Shown: positions 24,305 through 33,451 of the stretch, piece by piece
Position numbering within the stretch: position 1 is the stretch's first letter
Layout: the number at the start of each line of letters is the position of its first letter
Source of the DNA: Fictibacillus nanhaiensis
GTDB taxonomy: Bacteria; Bacillota; Bacilli; Bacillales; Fictibacillaceae
Assembly: GCA_016401345.1 (NCBI GenBank)
Contig: JAEACG010000001.1
Location: forward strand, 558,001 to 622,000
Direction of reading: 5' to 3'
Length of the DNA stretch: 64,000 nucleotides
Program-made: the position numbers and the translations under genes
Notes under the pieces: model-generated
What the model was told of the DNA's origin: nothing
What the model saw: the letters and a program-made list of their open reading frames with translations, nothing else
Database searches by the model: none

Positions 24305-24685
24305 ATGTCTAGCCTATTTAAAGGATCTTGCTGTGGCGGAAATGGAGAAGCTGCAGGTGGATCACGGTCAAGAAACAAGTCTTGTGTATGTGAGTTGTTA
24401 AACAACATCGCAAACACAAACGGTAATTTCTGCAGCATGGCTGCTCAGCAAAGACTTCTAATCGTATTGAAAGGTGCTTCTACACCTCTTTCTCTTGGTG
24501 GAGAAACTACACCTACTATCTTTACATTAGTTCGTTTTGACGACGACAGCAGCTGTGCAGTATTCTCTTACTTGGATGCAACGACTGGTTTAAACCAAAC
24601 GTTTGTAATCGACTGTCGCTGCATTTGTGGTATCGTATGCGTACCACAAACTACTAACGGAAACGGCGCAGGAGCTCTAGGTTAA
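24305..24685 (+). CDS. CotY/CotZ-family Cys-rich spore coat (crust) protein, copy 2
   Basis: A protein of 126 residues with ten cysteines. It has an N-terminal CCGG, C-V-C-E-L-L, FCSMAAQQRLLIVLKG, FTLVRFDDDSSCAVFSYLDA, and the C-terminal DCRCICGIVCV. The same order of motifs as in copy 1 (3582), but distant sequence. CotY/Z proteins form the paracrystalline crust or exosporium base layer by disulfide cross-linking. ATG follows AAGGAGG. Two strong hairpins end the transcript. It lies next to fabI as cotZ does in B. subtilis. Confidence 0.85.
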   Translation: MSSLFKGSCCGGNGEAAGGSRSRNKSCVCELLNNIANTNGNFCSMAAQQRLLIVLKGASTPLSLGGETTPTIFTLVRFDDDSSCAVFSYLDATTGLNQTFVIDCRCICGIVCVPQTTNGNGAGALG

Positions 24686-24704
24686 TAGAGACTGCAATTA
24701 CCAA

Positions 24705-24786
24705 ACGTTTTACCTTCCCATTGAGAGCAAGGTAAAACGTCAAAAAACCCCTTCGGAGCCCATTGTGAGCCTTCGAAGGGGTTTTT
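24705..24786 (+). terminator. Two tandem terminator-like hairpins
   Basis: Hairpin 1: ACGTTTTACCTT / AAGGTAAAACGT (24705-24716, 24729-24740). Hairpin 2: AAAAACCCCTTCG / CGAAGGGGTTTTT (24743-24755, 24774-24786), with T-tracts in both directions, so it also serves fabI. The loops share an 11-of-12 match. Confidence 0.85.
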
Positions 24787-24798
24787 ATTATCATTTAA

Positions 24799-25578
24799 TT
24801 ATCTAGCGATTGTGTTATAACCACTATCCACGTGAAGAATTTCTCCCGTGATTCCACGAGCCAAGTCACTCATCAAGAACAGTGCAGCATCGCCTACTTC
24901 TTCTTGTGTATTTGCTTTACGAAGTGGTGATTTTTCTTCGATCTCTTTTAGTACAGAGTTAAAGTCGCCGATTCCTTTAGCAGCAAGGGTACGAATCGGT
25001 CCAGCTGAAATGGCGTTCACGCGAATTCCGTCTTTACCTACGTCACTTGCAAGATACTTCACACTTGCGTCTAATGATGCTTTCGCTACACCCATAACAT
25101 TGTAGTTAGAAACTACTCTTTCTCCTCCAAGATACGTTAGCGTAACGATACTTCCACCTTCTGTCATTAGTGGACGAGCTTCTTTAACTACAGCAGTCAA
25201 GGAATACGATGAAATATTATGAGCAAGAAGGAACCCTTCGCGAGTTGTGTTTAAATACTCGCCTTTTAATTCTTCTGTGTTCGCAAAAGCGATACAATGA
25301 GCAAGTCCGTGAATCACTCCTACTTCTTCTTTTAATGTAGCAAAAGTCTTTTTAATTTCTTCATCATTCGTAATATCACATGGAAGTACGATTGAATCGT
25401 TTCTTCCAAGTGATTCTGCTAGATCTCGAACATTCTTCTCTAATCTTTCGCCTGCATATGTAAATACTAGGCGGGCACCTGCGTTTGAAAGAGATTGTGC
25501 AATACCCCAAGCAATACTTCTCTTATTTGCAACACCCATTACAACAAACGTTTTGTTTTCTAATGATAGTTGATACAT
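24799..25578 (-). CDS. fabI: Enoyl-[acyl-carrier-protein] reductase (NADH)
   Basis: A protein of 259 residues of the FabI type. It has GVANKRSIAWGIA (cofactor), the Y-N-V-M-G-V-A-K catalytic Tyr-x6-Lys, and C-terminal GEILHVDSGY. It reduces the trans-2-enoyl-ACP in the last step of fatty acid elongation. ATG at 25578 after GGGAGGAAGC. A FapR-like site lies 50-70 bases upstream, matching B. subtilis regulation. It is a single-gene unit. Triclosan-type inhibitors act on this family. Confidence 0.96.
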   Translation of the reverse strand: MYQLSLENKTFVVMGVANKRSIAWGIAQSLSNAGARLVFTYAGERLEKNVRDLAESLGRNDSIVLPCDITNDEEIKKTFATLKEEVGVIHGLAHCIAFANTEELKGEYLNTTREGFLLAHNISSYSLTAVVKEARPLMTEGGSIVTLTYLGGERVVSNYNVMGVAKASLDASVKYLASDVGKDGIRVNAISAGPIRTLAAKGIGDFNSVLKEIEEKSPLRKANTQEEVGDAALFLMSDLARGITGEILHVDSGYNTIAR

Positions 25579-25629
25579 ATAAAGCTTCCTCCCCATCAAT
25601 CTGTTCATTTTATTTATTAGTAATTGTTA

Positions 25630-25646
25630 TTAGTACCAAGTCCTAA
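25630..25646 (-). promoter_or_regulatory. FapR operator of fabI
   Basis: TTAGTACCAAGTCCTAA matches the FapR consensus TTAGTACCTGGTACTAA at 14 of 17 positions. FapR represses fatty acid genes until malonyl-CoA binds. Confidence 0.75.
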
Positions 25647-25679
25647 TTAGTATAACAGAAGTAGAGAGGATTTTCACTA

Positions 25680-25826
25680 TTAACCTTTACTCGTCTGAAT
25701 ATCTTTCACTTCAAAACCGCATGAATCACAGCGATAAATCACATTTTGATTCGATTGAGCGATTAAGACCTCTCCATTAAGATCATGTTCTTTTCCGCAT
25801 TTTGGACAATGAACAACTGGCATCAT
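25680..25826 (-). CDS. Small zinc-ribbon protein (48 aa)
   Basis: ATG at 25826 with AGGGAG upstream. It has two Cys pairs: CPKCGKEHD and CDSCGFEV, spaced by about 23 residues, the layout of a zinc ribbon. No other domain. Function unknown; small zinc ribbons of this type are common in Bacillus genomes. Confidence 0.7.
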   Translation of the reverse strand: MMPVVHCPKCGKEHDLNGEVLIAQSNQNVIYRCDSCGFEVKDIQTSKG

Positions 25827-25910
25827 ATCATTTCAACTCCCTATATTTTATCTTTACGCTTAGCATGCTCATTTTTATAGTAATTTAGGACTTATCTTTT
25901 TATAGGCAAC

Positions 25911-25942
25911 AAAAAGCACTGACTTAAAAGCCAGTGCTTTTT
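25911..25942. terminator. Terminator of yjbQ
   Basis: AAAAAGCACTG / CAGTGCTTTTT with T/A runs on both sides. Confidence 0.85.
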
Positions 25943-25945
25943 GAA

Positions 25946-27790
25946 TTAACCTAATATTTGTCTCATCTGCAGCACTTGTTGCTTACTGCCCGTCACAACC
26001 ATTTTATCTCCTAATAAAATCTCGGTATCACCGTGCGGAACGATTGACTCTTTTCCTCGGTAGATACGAACGATAATGCTATCCCCAAGAAAAGGAAAGT
26101 TTCTTAAAGCTGTTCTGTGGTAAGCACTGTTTTCGACAAGAATTTCATTCAGACTATTATCTGACGTTGTAAGGATATCCACTACCGCAGGATTTTCGAT
26201 TAACGCTTTTAGTAACACTTGAGAAGAAAAGTAAACAGAATATACTTCAATCCCTTTGTCTTTAAGTGCATCCCTCTTTAGTGGATCCTCAATACGAGCA
26301 ACAACTCGTTCCACCCCTTCCTCTTTTGCAATCAGAGCAAGGTTTTCATTTGTTTCATCGCTTCCTGTTGCTAATACAATAATATCTGTATCAAAAACAT
26401 TTGCCTGCATTAATGTTGTTGTTTCGTAATCATCAAGCTCTTGTATTTTAAAGCTATCCAGTTGTTTTTGGTCTTTTTCTTCTTGTTTCGTGTGATATAG
26501 TCGATATTCAAAACGAGTTTGATCAAGCTCTGTCGTTAACGGCAGTGTAAATTGATTGGCACCAACAAATACAAGTTGTTCTTTACCCGCTTCCGCTTCC
26601 TCTTTTTTCGGAAACAGTTTTTTAAAGAATATAGGTGTAATGATTGCGCTAATAACAGCCGTTAAGATTAATGCTGATGATGTTCGAGCATCAATTACAT
26701 TGATTCGTTCTCCAATTTTAGCAGCAGCGATCACCAACGACAGTGTAGAAGTTAATAAGAACCCTGCAGCCGTTACCGTTTTCCAGTCATACCACTTTCG
26801 AAGGTACAAAATAGGCAAAAACTTAGAAATAAGCAACGCGATCAATAATAACGGTATCAGTGCTAATGCTTTAGGATCAGCAAATATCGAACGAATATCC
26901 AGTTCAACCCCTACCATTACAAAAAAGATAGGTATTAGAAATCCATATCCAAAAGAATCGAGTTTATGAACCAGTTGTTTATTGGGTGAAAGGAGAGAAA
27001 CGAGAACCCCTGCTAAGAAAGCGCCTAATATGTTCTCTGCCCCAACCGATTCAGAAAGTCCGACCAAAACGATGATTAATGTAAAGACAGCCCGTGTATC
27101 TAGCTGTATCGTTCCTTTTGACATCGTGTCGAGAAATGATCTATGTCTCATTTGTTTCCCGACAAAATATAATAGAACTCCTGCGGCAAAAAGGATAAGT
27201 AACAGCCACATTCTGCTTGGATCTCCTGATTCCATTGAAACAAAAAGAGCAAGTAAAATCATGGTTACAAGATCAGCAATTACCGCAACTAATAAGATGA
27301 TTTGACCAATGGTTGTCTTTGATAACTTTTCTTCTTTTAATGTTGGGACAACTACGCCTAGTGAGATGGTTGAGATAACAAGCGTCATAAAGAACGCACT
27401 TTCTGTAAAGCCACCCCAAACAAAAAGAAGAGATAATCCGTATGACAGGATCAGTATGAAGAGAAAAATGATGCTTGAAACGAATATACGATTCGGTTCT
27501 TTCTTCTCTGCTTTCTTTTTCTTAGAATTGGACTCGCCTGCAAAGATACTAAAATCAATTTCTAGGCCACTTAAAAACATTAAGAAAATAAAACCGAGTA
27601 CGGATAAGATCTCAAGCCATGCGTCAGAATGGACGACATCAAAGCCGCTCTTTCCTAGAATAATACCTACAATGATTTCCGCTACAACAACAGGTATTAC
27701 TCGCAACCTAAATTTGTTTAGCAGAATAGGAACGAAAAATGCTGTAAGAATGACTAATACTAATGAAGTAAACGATGCATGTTCTTCCAT
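25946..27790 (-). CDS. yjbQ: CPA2-family cation:proton antiporter with RCK domain (YjbQ)
   Basis: A protein of 614 residues. The N-terminal ~390 residues form about 12 membrane segments of the Kef/CPA2 type (GLEIDF, NILGAFLAGV, GVELDIRSI). The C-terminal soluble part holds a TrkA-N/RCK domain (LVFVGAN..., VARIEDPLKRDALKDKGIEVYS) and a TrkA-C-like domain to the end. This is the layout of K+/H+ antiporters gated by cytosolic ligands. The gene matches B. subtilis YjbQ in size and neighbourhood. Confidence 0.9.
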   Translation of the reverse strand: MEEHASFTSLVLVILTAFFVPILLNKFRLRVIPVVVAEIIVGIILGKSGFDVVHSDAWLEILSVLGFIFLMFLSGLEIDFSIFAGESNSKKKKAEKKEPNRIFVSSIIFLFILILSYGLSLLFVWGGFTESAFFMTLVISTISLGVVVPTLKEEKLSKTTIGQIILLVAVIADLVTMILLALFVSMESGDPSRMWLLLILFAAGVLLYFVGKQMRHRSFLDTMSKGTIQLDTRAVFTLIIVLVGLSESVGAENILGAFLAGVLVSLLSPNKQLVHKLDSFGYGFLIPIFFVMVGVELDIRSIFADPKALALIPLLLIALLISKFLPILYLRKWYDWKTVTAAGFLLTSTLSLVIAAAKIGERINVIDARTSSALILTAVISAIITPIFFKKLFPKKEEAEAGKEQLVFVGANQFTLPLTTELDQTRFEYRLYHTKQEEKDQKQLDSFKIQELDDYETTTLMQANVFDTDIIVLATGSDETNENLALIAKEEGVERVVARIEDPLKRDALKDKGIEVYSVYFSSQVLLKALIENPAVVDILTTSDNSLNEILVENSAYHRTALRNFPFLGDSIIVRIYRGKESIVPHGDTEILLGDKMVVTGSKQQVLQMRQILG

Positions 27791-27939
27791 AAAACCTCCG
27801 TCGTTTCTTTATATTATTGGTTTACTATAGTAAAGCAGAAAAAGAAATGTCAAACGATTATACTCAAAATGATTTGCAAACACTTTATTTTTAGGTAAGA
27901 TAATACATGTTATTGTTTTACTTTAAGGAGTCGATCCAC

Positions 27940-29097
27940 ATGCAGAATAACCACAAGTCACCATGGCAGCAACTCGATTACAATCTTTTGTTTCTTTTGT
28001 TCTTAATGGTCATCACGAGCTGTGTTGCCATCTATAGCGCGCAGATGATGGATCAATACGGCAGCAACTTCGTCATAAAGCAGCTCGTTTGGTACGTTAT
28101 CGGTGGAATTGCTGTAGTCGGTGTTATGGTATTAGATTTTGATCAGTTTAGAAAATTATCTTGGTACGTATATGGGTTCGGTATCCTGTTACTGCTTGGT
28201 ATTCTAGTCGCTCCTGAGAGCATCGTTCCAAATATCAATGGTGCGCAGAGCTGGTACAGATTTGGTCCTTTCGCCTTGCAGCCTTCAGAACTTGTAAAAG
28301 TGGCTCTAGTCATAGCCATCGCCAATACAATTGCTACTCACAATGAAAAGTATATTGTTCGCACATTGCATGAAGACCTGTTATTGCTTGGTAAAATTGC
28401 GTTAATTGCTGGTTTCCCTACACTGCTTGTCCTTATGCAGCCTGACCTAGGTACGAGTCTTGTATTTATGGCGATCACAGGAAGTCTTTTATTAGTATCC
28501 GGAATTAGATGGAGAATTATTGTTATCCTTATTCTTTCCTTTATCTTGTTCATATCAATCCTAGTTTGGATATATTTTACCTTTCCACAATTTTTTGTGG
28601 ATCATATTCTCGATCAGTATCAGCTTAATCGCTTCTACGCTTGGCTTGAACCGTATGAACATAAAGATGCGGGATATCATACAAGAAACGCACTACTCGC
28701 GATCGGCAGCGGAATGCTTTTTGGTAAAGGTTTCACAGAAGGTTCTGTTTATCTGCCAGAAGCACAAACTGATTTTATTTTCTCGATCATCGGTGAAGAA
28801 TTTGGTTTCTTCGGAACAAGTATCGTTATTTCTCTATTCTTCTTGATGGTTTACAGAATGATCAATACCGCTCTTGAGAGTAATGAAGCTTTTGGAAGTT
28901 ACTTATGTGCAGGAGTAATTGGTATGCTTACTTTCCAAGTGTTCCAGAACATTGGAATGAACATTCAAGTTATGCCGATCACAGGTATTCCCCTACCGTT
29001 CATCAGTTATGGAGGAAGTTCGATACTCGCATACATGATTGCCTTTGGGCTCGTATTAAACGTTCGATCGAGAACGACTAAATATATGTTTGAATAG
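27940..29097 (+). CDS. SEDS-family protein (RodA/FtsW/SpoVE type)
   Basis: A protein of 385 residues with about ten membrane segments. It has the SEDS motifs QSWYRFGPFALQPSELVKVAL, LMQPDLGTSLVF, FSIIGEEFGFFG and PLPFISYGGSS. SEDS proteins are peptidoglycan glycosyltransferases that pair with a class B PBP. No PBP gene is adjacent, and B. subtilis has no SEDS gene at this site. ATG at 27940 follows AAGGAG. Similar to RodA-type paralogues of Bacillus; the exact subtype (rod growth or spore cortex) cannot be told here. Confidence 0.88.
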   Translation: MQNNHKSPWQQLDYNLLFLLFLMVITSCVAIYSAQMMDQYGSNFVIKQLVWYVIGGIAVVGVMVLDFDQFRKLSWYVYGFGILLLLGILVAPESIVPNINGAQSWYRFGPFALQPSELVKVALVIAIANTIATHNEKYIVRTLHEDLLLLGKIALIAGFPTLLVLMQPDLGTSLVFMAITGSLLLVSGIRWRIIVILILSFILFISILVWIYFTFPQFFVDHILDQYQLNRFYAWLEPYEHKDAGYHTRNALLAIGSGMLFGKGFTEGSVYLPEAQTDFIFSIIGEEFGFFGTSIVISLFFLMVYRMINTALESNEAFGSYLCAGVIGMLTFQVFQNIGMNIQVMPITGIPLPFISYGGSSILAYMIAFGLVLNVRSRTTKYMFE

Positions 29098-29117
29098 CAC
29101 CTGATATTTATCAGGTG
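29098..29117 (+). terminator. Terminator of SEDS gene
   Basis: CACCTGATA / TATCAGGTG stem followed by TTTTTC. Confidence 0.82.
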
Positions 29118-29164
29118 TTTTTCTTTTGACTTTGAAGTATCCTAATGTTTATGAGGTGATGGAC

Positions 29165-29905
29165 ATGAAATATGATATTATCGGTGACATTCATGGATGT
29201 TTTAAGGAATACGAAGAACTTGTAACGAAGCTGGGATATCAATGGAATAACAACCTTCCTGTACATAAAGACAACCGAAAACTCGTATTTTTAGGTGACT
29301 TGATGGATCGTGGCCCAGAATCAATAAAAGTAATGGAACATGTATATGAACTTGTACAAAATGATCTAGCCCTATACTCACCAGGCAATCATTGTAACAA
29401 GCTGTATCGATACTTTTTAGGACGCAACGTTCAGATTAAACATGGACTCGAAACAACTGTTGCGGAACTTAACGCGCTCAATCCTGTTGAAAGACAAAAA
29501 GTCAGAGATCATTTTTGTACCCTTTACGAAAGTGCTCCTCTTTATCTGCATCTCGATCACGGTAAGTTAGTCGTTGCTCATGCAGGAATACGAGAAGATT
29601 ATGTTGGCCAAACTCATGATAAAGTAAAAACATTCGTTCTATATGGAGATATAACAGGGAAGTCAAACCCTGATGGAACCCCCGTAAGAAGAGATTGGGC
29701 AAGAACTCACTCTGGAAAAATCACCATCGTTTATGGACATACACCTGTTGAAGAAGTGCGTCATATTCAAAATACGTGGAATATTGATACAGGATGCGTC
29801 TTCGGTGGTAAGCTTAGCGCCCTTCGTTATCCTGAAATGGAGACAATTAGCGTACCGTCAGCCATGCCATATGTTCCTGAAAAGTTTCGGTCTTTTCACG
29901 ATTAA
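29165..29905 (+). CDS. prpE: Bis(5'-nucleosyl)-tetraphosphatase PrpE
   Basis: A protein of 246 residues of the PPP phosphoesterase family. Motifs: [24 protein letters not shown] and AHAGI, with H-T-P-V near 215. PrpE of B. subtilis cleaves Ap4A-type nucleotides and dephosphorylates phosphotyrosine peptides, and affects spore germination. ATG at 29165 follows GAGGTG. It sits next to yjbO and nadK as in B. subtilis, though here transcribed towards them. Confidence 0.9.
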   Translation: MKYDIIGDIHGCFKEYEELVTKLGYQWNNNLPVHKDNRKLVFLGDLMDRGPESIKVMEHVYELVQNDLALYSPGNHCNKLYRYFLGRNVQIKHGLETTVAELNALNPVERQKVRDHFCTLYESAPLYLHLDHGKLVVAHAGIREDYVGQTHDKVKTFVLYGDITGKSNPDGTPVRRDWARTHSGKITIVYGHTPVEEVRHIQNTWNIDTGCVFGGKLSALRYPEMETISVPSAMPYVPEKFRSFHD

Positions 29906-29945
29906 AAAAGAGGAGTGACGAGCCTATGGGCAACACTCCTCTTTT
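29906..29945. terminator. Bidirectional terminator
   Basis: AAAAGAGGAGTG / CACTCCTCTTTT, between convergent prpE and yjbO. Confidence 0.85.
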
Positions 29946-29965
29946 ACCGTTTTAGCGCGTATTTA

Positions 29966-30862
29966 TCATTGATTCCAAAGATTTTTCATGTCTAAAGGTA
30001 AATCAGCTTTTAACGTAATGAGCTTCTCTGAAAATGGATGGATAAATGAGGTTTTCTCACTATGTAAAGCCTGTCGTTGAATCAGTTCTAATGAACCACC
30101 ATATAAGTCATCTCCAAGTAGAGGGTGACCGATTGAAGACATATGTACTCTGATTTGGTGTGTTCTGCCTGTTTCTAATCGTAATGAGACAACGGTAAAG
30201 TTTGTTTCTTCCACATAATCTATTGTTTCATAATGAGTGATTGATCGCTGGCCATCTCCACTTACCATTCTTTCAATAATACTCTCTGGATTTCTTGCGA
30301 TCGGACGATCCACCGTTCCTCTTTCATCCTTTAACTCTCCGTGAACAAATGCAATATATTCCCTCTTTATCACTTTATCTTTTTGCTGTTTAGACATGAG
30401 CGAATGGGCGAATCGGTGTTTCGCTATTAATACAATACCTGATGTATCTTTGTCTAAGCGGTTTACCGCATGAAATGTACCCGGGATATCATGTTGCTGA
30501 TAATAGTATAAAACGGCTGAAGCTAGAGACCCGTTTGGCTGATAAAGCGAAGGAATCGTTGGCATTCCAGCTGGTTTATGAACAGCAATAAAATGTTGAT
30601 CTTCAAAAATAATGTCTAATGGTATATCTTCCGCTTCCATTGAAGAGCTTTTTGTTTCTGGAGGAAACCTTACTGTGACCTCATCACCACCATTAAGAGC
30701 GGTTCTGACTGTTACTTCTTTTTTGTTAACAAAAAGAGCGCCGCCGTGAAACTTAATATCGGTCAGCGCTGCTTTGGAAATCTGTTTGTTTTTTAAATAC
30801 TCCCGTAAAAGAATGGGAGCTTCTTCATTTTGCACATACCATGTAATTGTAAATTTATTCAT
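29966..30862 (-). CDS. yjbO: RluD-family pseudouridine synthase (YjbO)
   Basis: A protein of 298 residues. It has a short N-terminal S4-like part (ILLREYLKNKQISKAAL), then the RluD catalytic domain with HAVNRLDKDTSG (catalytic Asp137), and RTHQIRVHMSSIGHPLLGD. It turns uridine into pseudouridine in rRNA or tRNA. ATG at 30862 lies directly after the nadK stop with GGAGAATA as RBS, so the two are translationally linked. The site modified is not known for this branch. Confidence 0.9.
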   Translation of the reverse strand: MNKFTITWYVQNEEAPILLREYLKNKQISKAALTDIKFHGGALFVNKKEVTVRTALNGGDEVTVRFPPETKSSSMEAEDIPLDIIFEDQHFIAVHKPAGMPTIPSLYQPNGSLASAVLYYYQQHDIPGTFHAVNRLDKDTSGIVLIAKHRFAHSLMSKQQKDKVIKREYIAFVHGELKDERGTVDRPIARNPESIIERMVSGDGQRSITHYETIDYVEETNFTVVSLRLETGRTHQIRVHMSSIGHPLLGDDLYGGSLELIQRQALHSEKTSFIHPFSEKLITLKADLPLDMKNLWNQ

Positions 30863-30863
30863 A

Positions 30864-31658
30864 TTATTCTCCGACGAATGATTCTTTAACTCTTTTCCAG
30901 AATGGAAAAGGACGAAAACGAGCAAAACGAATTTTCTCTTCAGCTACTCGATATTGTATCGACTTCACTTTTTTCTGAACTAAGAATCGATGGTCAATCG
31001 TTATATGAAAATCTACATCGTTTACTGGTTTCAATATACAAGTATGATGCTGTGGAAGAACAAGCGGCGAGCCTATCGTTCGGAATACACGATTGTTGAT
31101 AGAAGCCATTTCTGATAATTGAATAGATGCAAGAGACGGGTGGATGATCGCTCCACCTAATGCTTTATTGTAAGCCGTACTTCCTGAAGGAGTTGAAATA
31201 CAAAGACCATCGCCTCTGAACGTTTCAAATTTTTCTCCTTTGATCTCAACATCCATAACGAGGGATCCTTCAACACTTTTCACCGTACATTCGTTAACAG
31301 CAAGATATCTTTTTTCATCTAAACCATCAATATATCTTACTGTAACCTCAAGTAATGGATATTCAACAATTTGAAAAGGTGTTTTTGCGATATGTATAAC
31401 GAGCTTTTCCACCTCTTCAGGCAGCCAGTCTGCAAAAAAGCCAAGGTGACCGGTATGAACACCAACAAAAGCAGTCTTGTCAATGCGATGCACATAATGA
31501 TGGAATGCATGAAGCAAAGTACCGTCTCCACCAACTGTTATTACAATCTCTGGTTCTTTTTCTTCATAAACCAATTCAAATTCTTCCAAATATGCCCGGA
31601 TTTTTTCCGTTAAAATATTTGATTTGTTATCTCCTTTTGATACGATGGCAAATTTCAT
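30864..31658 (-). CDS. nadK: NAD kinase
   Basis: A protein of 264 residues with the kinase motif GGDGT (43-47), the N-E-C-T motif near 121, and [21 protein letters not shown]. It makes NADP from NAD. It corresponds to B. subtilis PpnKA/NadF (YjbN) by size and place. It is third in the operon yjbL-relQ-nadK-yjbO. Confidence 0.95.
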   Translation of the reverse strand: MKFAIVSKGDNKSNILTEKIRAYLEEFELVYEEKEPEIVITVGGDGTLLHAFHHYVHRIDKTAFVGVHTGHLGFFADWLPEEVEKLVIHIAKTPFQIVEYPLLEVTVRYIDGLDEKRYLAVNECTVKSVEGSLVMDVEIKGEKFETFRGDGLCISTPSGSTAYNKALGGAIIHPSLASIQLSEMASINNRVFRTIGSPLVLPQHHTCILKPVNDVDFHITIDHRFLVQKKVKSIQYRVAEEKIRFARFRPFPFWKRVKESFVGE

Positions 31659-31672
31659 TCTCTCTCCATCCT

Positions 31673-32320
31673 TTATGATCCTAAATTAGTTTCATTGGAT
31701 TTATCATTGCGTTCCAAAAACACAAGCTGAGCTTCTTGAATTTCCCCTTTGATTTGAGACATTTCTTCATCTAGTCTATTTGCAGCTTCTGCAGCCCTTT
31801 GCAACCTTTGACGGATATCTTCGGGAATTTGTCCCTGATACTTATAGTTCATAGAGTGTTCGATTGTAGCCCAAAAATTCATAGCCAGTGTGCGGACTTG
31901 AACTTCTACAAGAATCTTTTTTTCCCCATCTAGTACTTGAACAGGGTATTCGATAACGATATGATACGACCGATATCCACTTGGCTTCTTATGTGTGATA
32001 TAGTCTCGTTCTTCAACAATAGTAAAATCATTGCGTTGACGTAACAAGTTAATCACTGTGGTAATATCGTCGGTGAACTGACACATGATCCTAAGTCCCG
32101 CTAAATCTTGAATTTCCGTTTCTAGATGTTGATCGGGAATGTTTTTTTGATAAGCTTTGTTCACGATTGACTTAATGGGTTTCACTCTTCCCGTAACGAA
32201 CTCAATCGGACAATGCTGATTTGACTTTTCAAATTGCTCCCGCATACCTCTAAATTTTATTTTAAGCTCATCAACTGCTTGCTTGTACGGAATTAATAGC
32301 GCTTCCCAGTCCATGTTCAT
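31673..32320 (-). CDS. relQ: Small alarmone synthetase RelQ/SasB (YjbM)
   Basis: A protein of 215 residues made of a (p)ppGpp synthetase domain only: [21 protein letters not shown], and [22 protein letters not shown]. No HD hydrolase or TGS domains, as in RelQ. B. subtilis SasB is a tetramer stimulated by pppGpp. ATG at 32320 overlaps the yjbL stop (ATGA). Coupling of alarmone and NADP synthesis genes is conserved with B. subtilis. Confidence 0.94.
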   Translation of the reverse strand: MNMDWEALLIPYKQAVDELKIKFRGMREQFEKSNQHCPIEFVTGRVKPIKSIVNKAYQKNIPDQHLETEIQDLAGLRIMCQFTDDITTVINLLRQRNDFTIVEERDYITHKKPSGYRSYHIVIEYPVQVLDGEKKILVEVQVRTLAMNFWATIEHSMNYKYQGQIPEDIRQRLQRAAEAANRLDEEMSQIKGEIQEAQLVFLERNDKSNETNLGS

Positions 32321-32715
32321 TGGGCTTTTTCCTCAGTTCCAAAAATCTTGATCACTTCGTCTTCCATCTGTTGACCATAGTTAGCATTTCCTTGTATATT
32401 GTCTGTCAAAAAGTCCATTTCTCTAGAGAAAGCAGTAAGTTCAAGCTCTTCTCTCTTTTCATTTTGAACAACGAAAACCGCATCTTTTTGGAGTGCACTC
32501 TTCACTTCGTTCCAATGATTATTATCAATTGAGATATAAATGAATCCTTCTTCATCCTCAAGAACATAGATGAATGCTAACCCATCAGAATCTACTAGCA
32601 TTCTTTCACTGTCTTTCCAGTCAGAAATTCCTTTGTTTGATTCATTTTGAATAAGCAAAATCAGCTTATTTTCATTCCATGCAGTTGACTGCACATTCAA
32701 TCGTCGTGGCATCAT
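32317..32715 (-). CDS. yjbL: UPF0738 family protein (YjbL)
   Basis: A protein of 132 residues, ATG at 32715 after AGGAGG. No known motifs; an acidic protein with beta-rich stretches (ERMLVDSDGLAFIYVLEDEEGFIYISIDNN). It matches B. subtilis YjbL in place and size. It starts the operon that leads into relQ. Function unknown. Confidence 0.8.
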   Translation of the reverse strand: MMPRRLNVQSTAWNENKLILLIQNESNKGISDWKDSERMLVDSDGLAFIYVLEDEEGFIYISIDNNHWNEVKSALQKDAVFVVQNEKREELELTAFSREMDFLTDNIQGNANYGQQMEDEVIKIFGTEEKAQ

Positions 32716-32841
32716 GTTAACAACCTCCTGTTTCTTCTTGTTTAGTGTAACACAAAATAGCAGTTTAATAAGAAATTGAGATGCAGTAATCGCTATGAGA
32801 TAATAAGTTAACTTAAGTATAGCTATAGGGGGATAAACCAA

Positions 32842-33423
32842 GTGTCTCAAGAAATTGAAATTGAGTTTAAGAATTTGCTAACACAGCTTGAATTCTTAAA
32901 ACTTATCGATGAGTTTGATGTTCAGCAAGAAGATTTTCATAAACAGACCAACTATTATTTTGATACCCAATACTTTGAACTTAAAAAGCAGAAAAGTGCT
33001 TTACGAGTTCGAACAAAAAATAATGAAAACACGCTAACGCTTAAACAAAAATTAGACAAACATATTCTTGAAACCCACCAAAATGTTTCTAAGCATATTT
33101 TTGAAGAATTATTAAAAGGAGAACCGCTGCCCTCAGGAGAAGTCTCTGATCAAATTAGTAAAATGAATATCGATGCAAAGAAAATTACATATTTAGGAGA
33201 GCTCACTACATTTCGTGTTGAGTTTCCGTATAAAGATGGCCTTCTTGTTTTAGATGAAAATCATTATTTAGGTAAAATCGACTATGAAATAGAATACGAA
33301 TCTGCCGATTATACTAGTGGACTAAATACTTTTAATGAATTGCTTTCTATTAAACAGATTCCTGTTAGAGATACAGAAAGCAAAATTGCTCGATTCTTTA
33401 ATGAGAGCCGTAGAAATAAGTAA
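32842..33423 (+). CDS. yjbK: CYTH-domain protein (YjbK)
   Basis: A protein of 193 residues beginning with the CYTH signature E-I-E-I-E-F-K. Further conserved charged residues: [44 protein letters not shown] (triphosphate tunnel) enzymes act on inorganic triphosphate or nucleotides with Mg2+. GTG at 32842 follows AGGGGG. It is divergent from yjbL. Confidence 0.87.
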   Translation: MSQEIEIEFKNLLTQLEFLKLIDEFDVQQEDFHKQTNYYFDTQYFELKKQKSALRVRTKNNENTLTLKQKLDKHILETHQNVSKHIFEELLKGEPLPSGEVSDQISKMNIDAKKITYLGELTTFRVEFPYKDGLLVLDENHYLGKIDYEIEYESADYTSGLNTFNELLSIKQIPVRDTESKIARFFNESRRNK

Positions 33424-33451
33424 AACGTTAATCCATTTAGGAGGATATCTC

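Noticed and set aside
27309-27830. Plus-strand ORFs opposite yjbQ
   Set aside because: Shadow frames of the antiporter, with no RBS and low-complexity composition.
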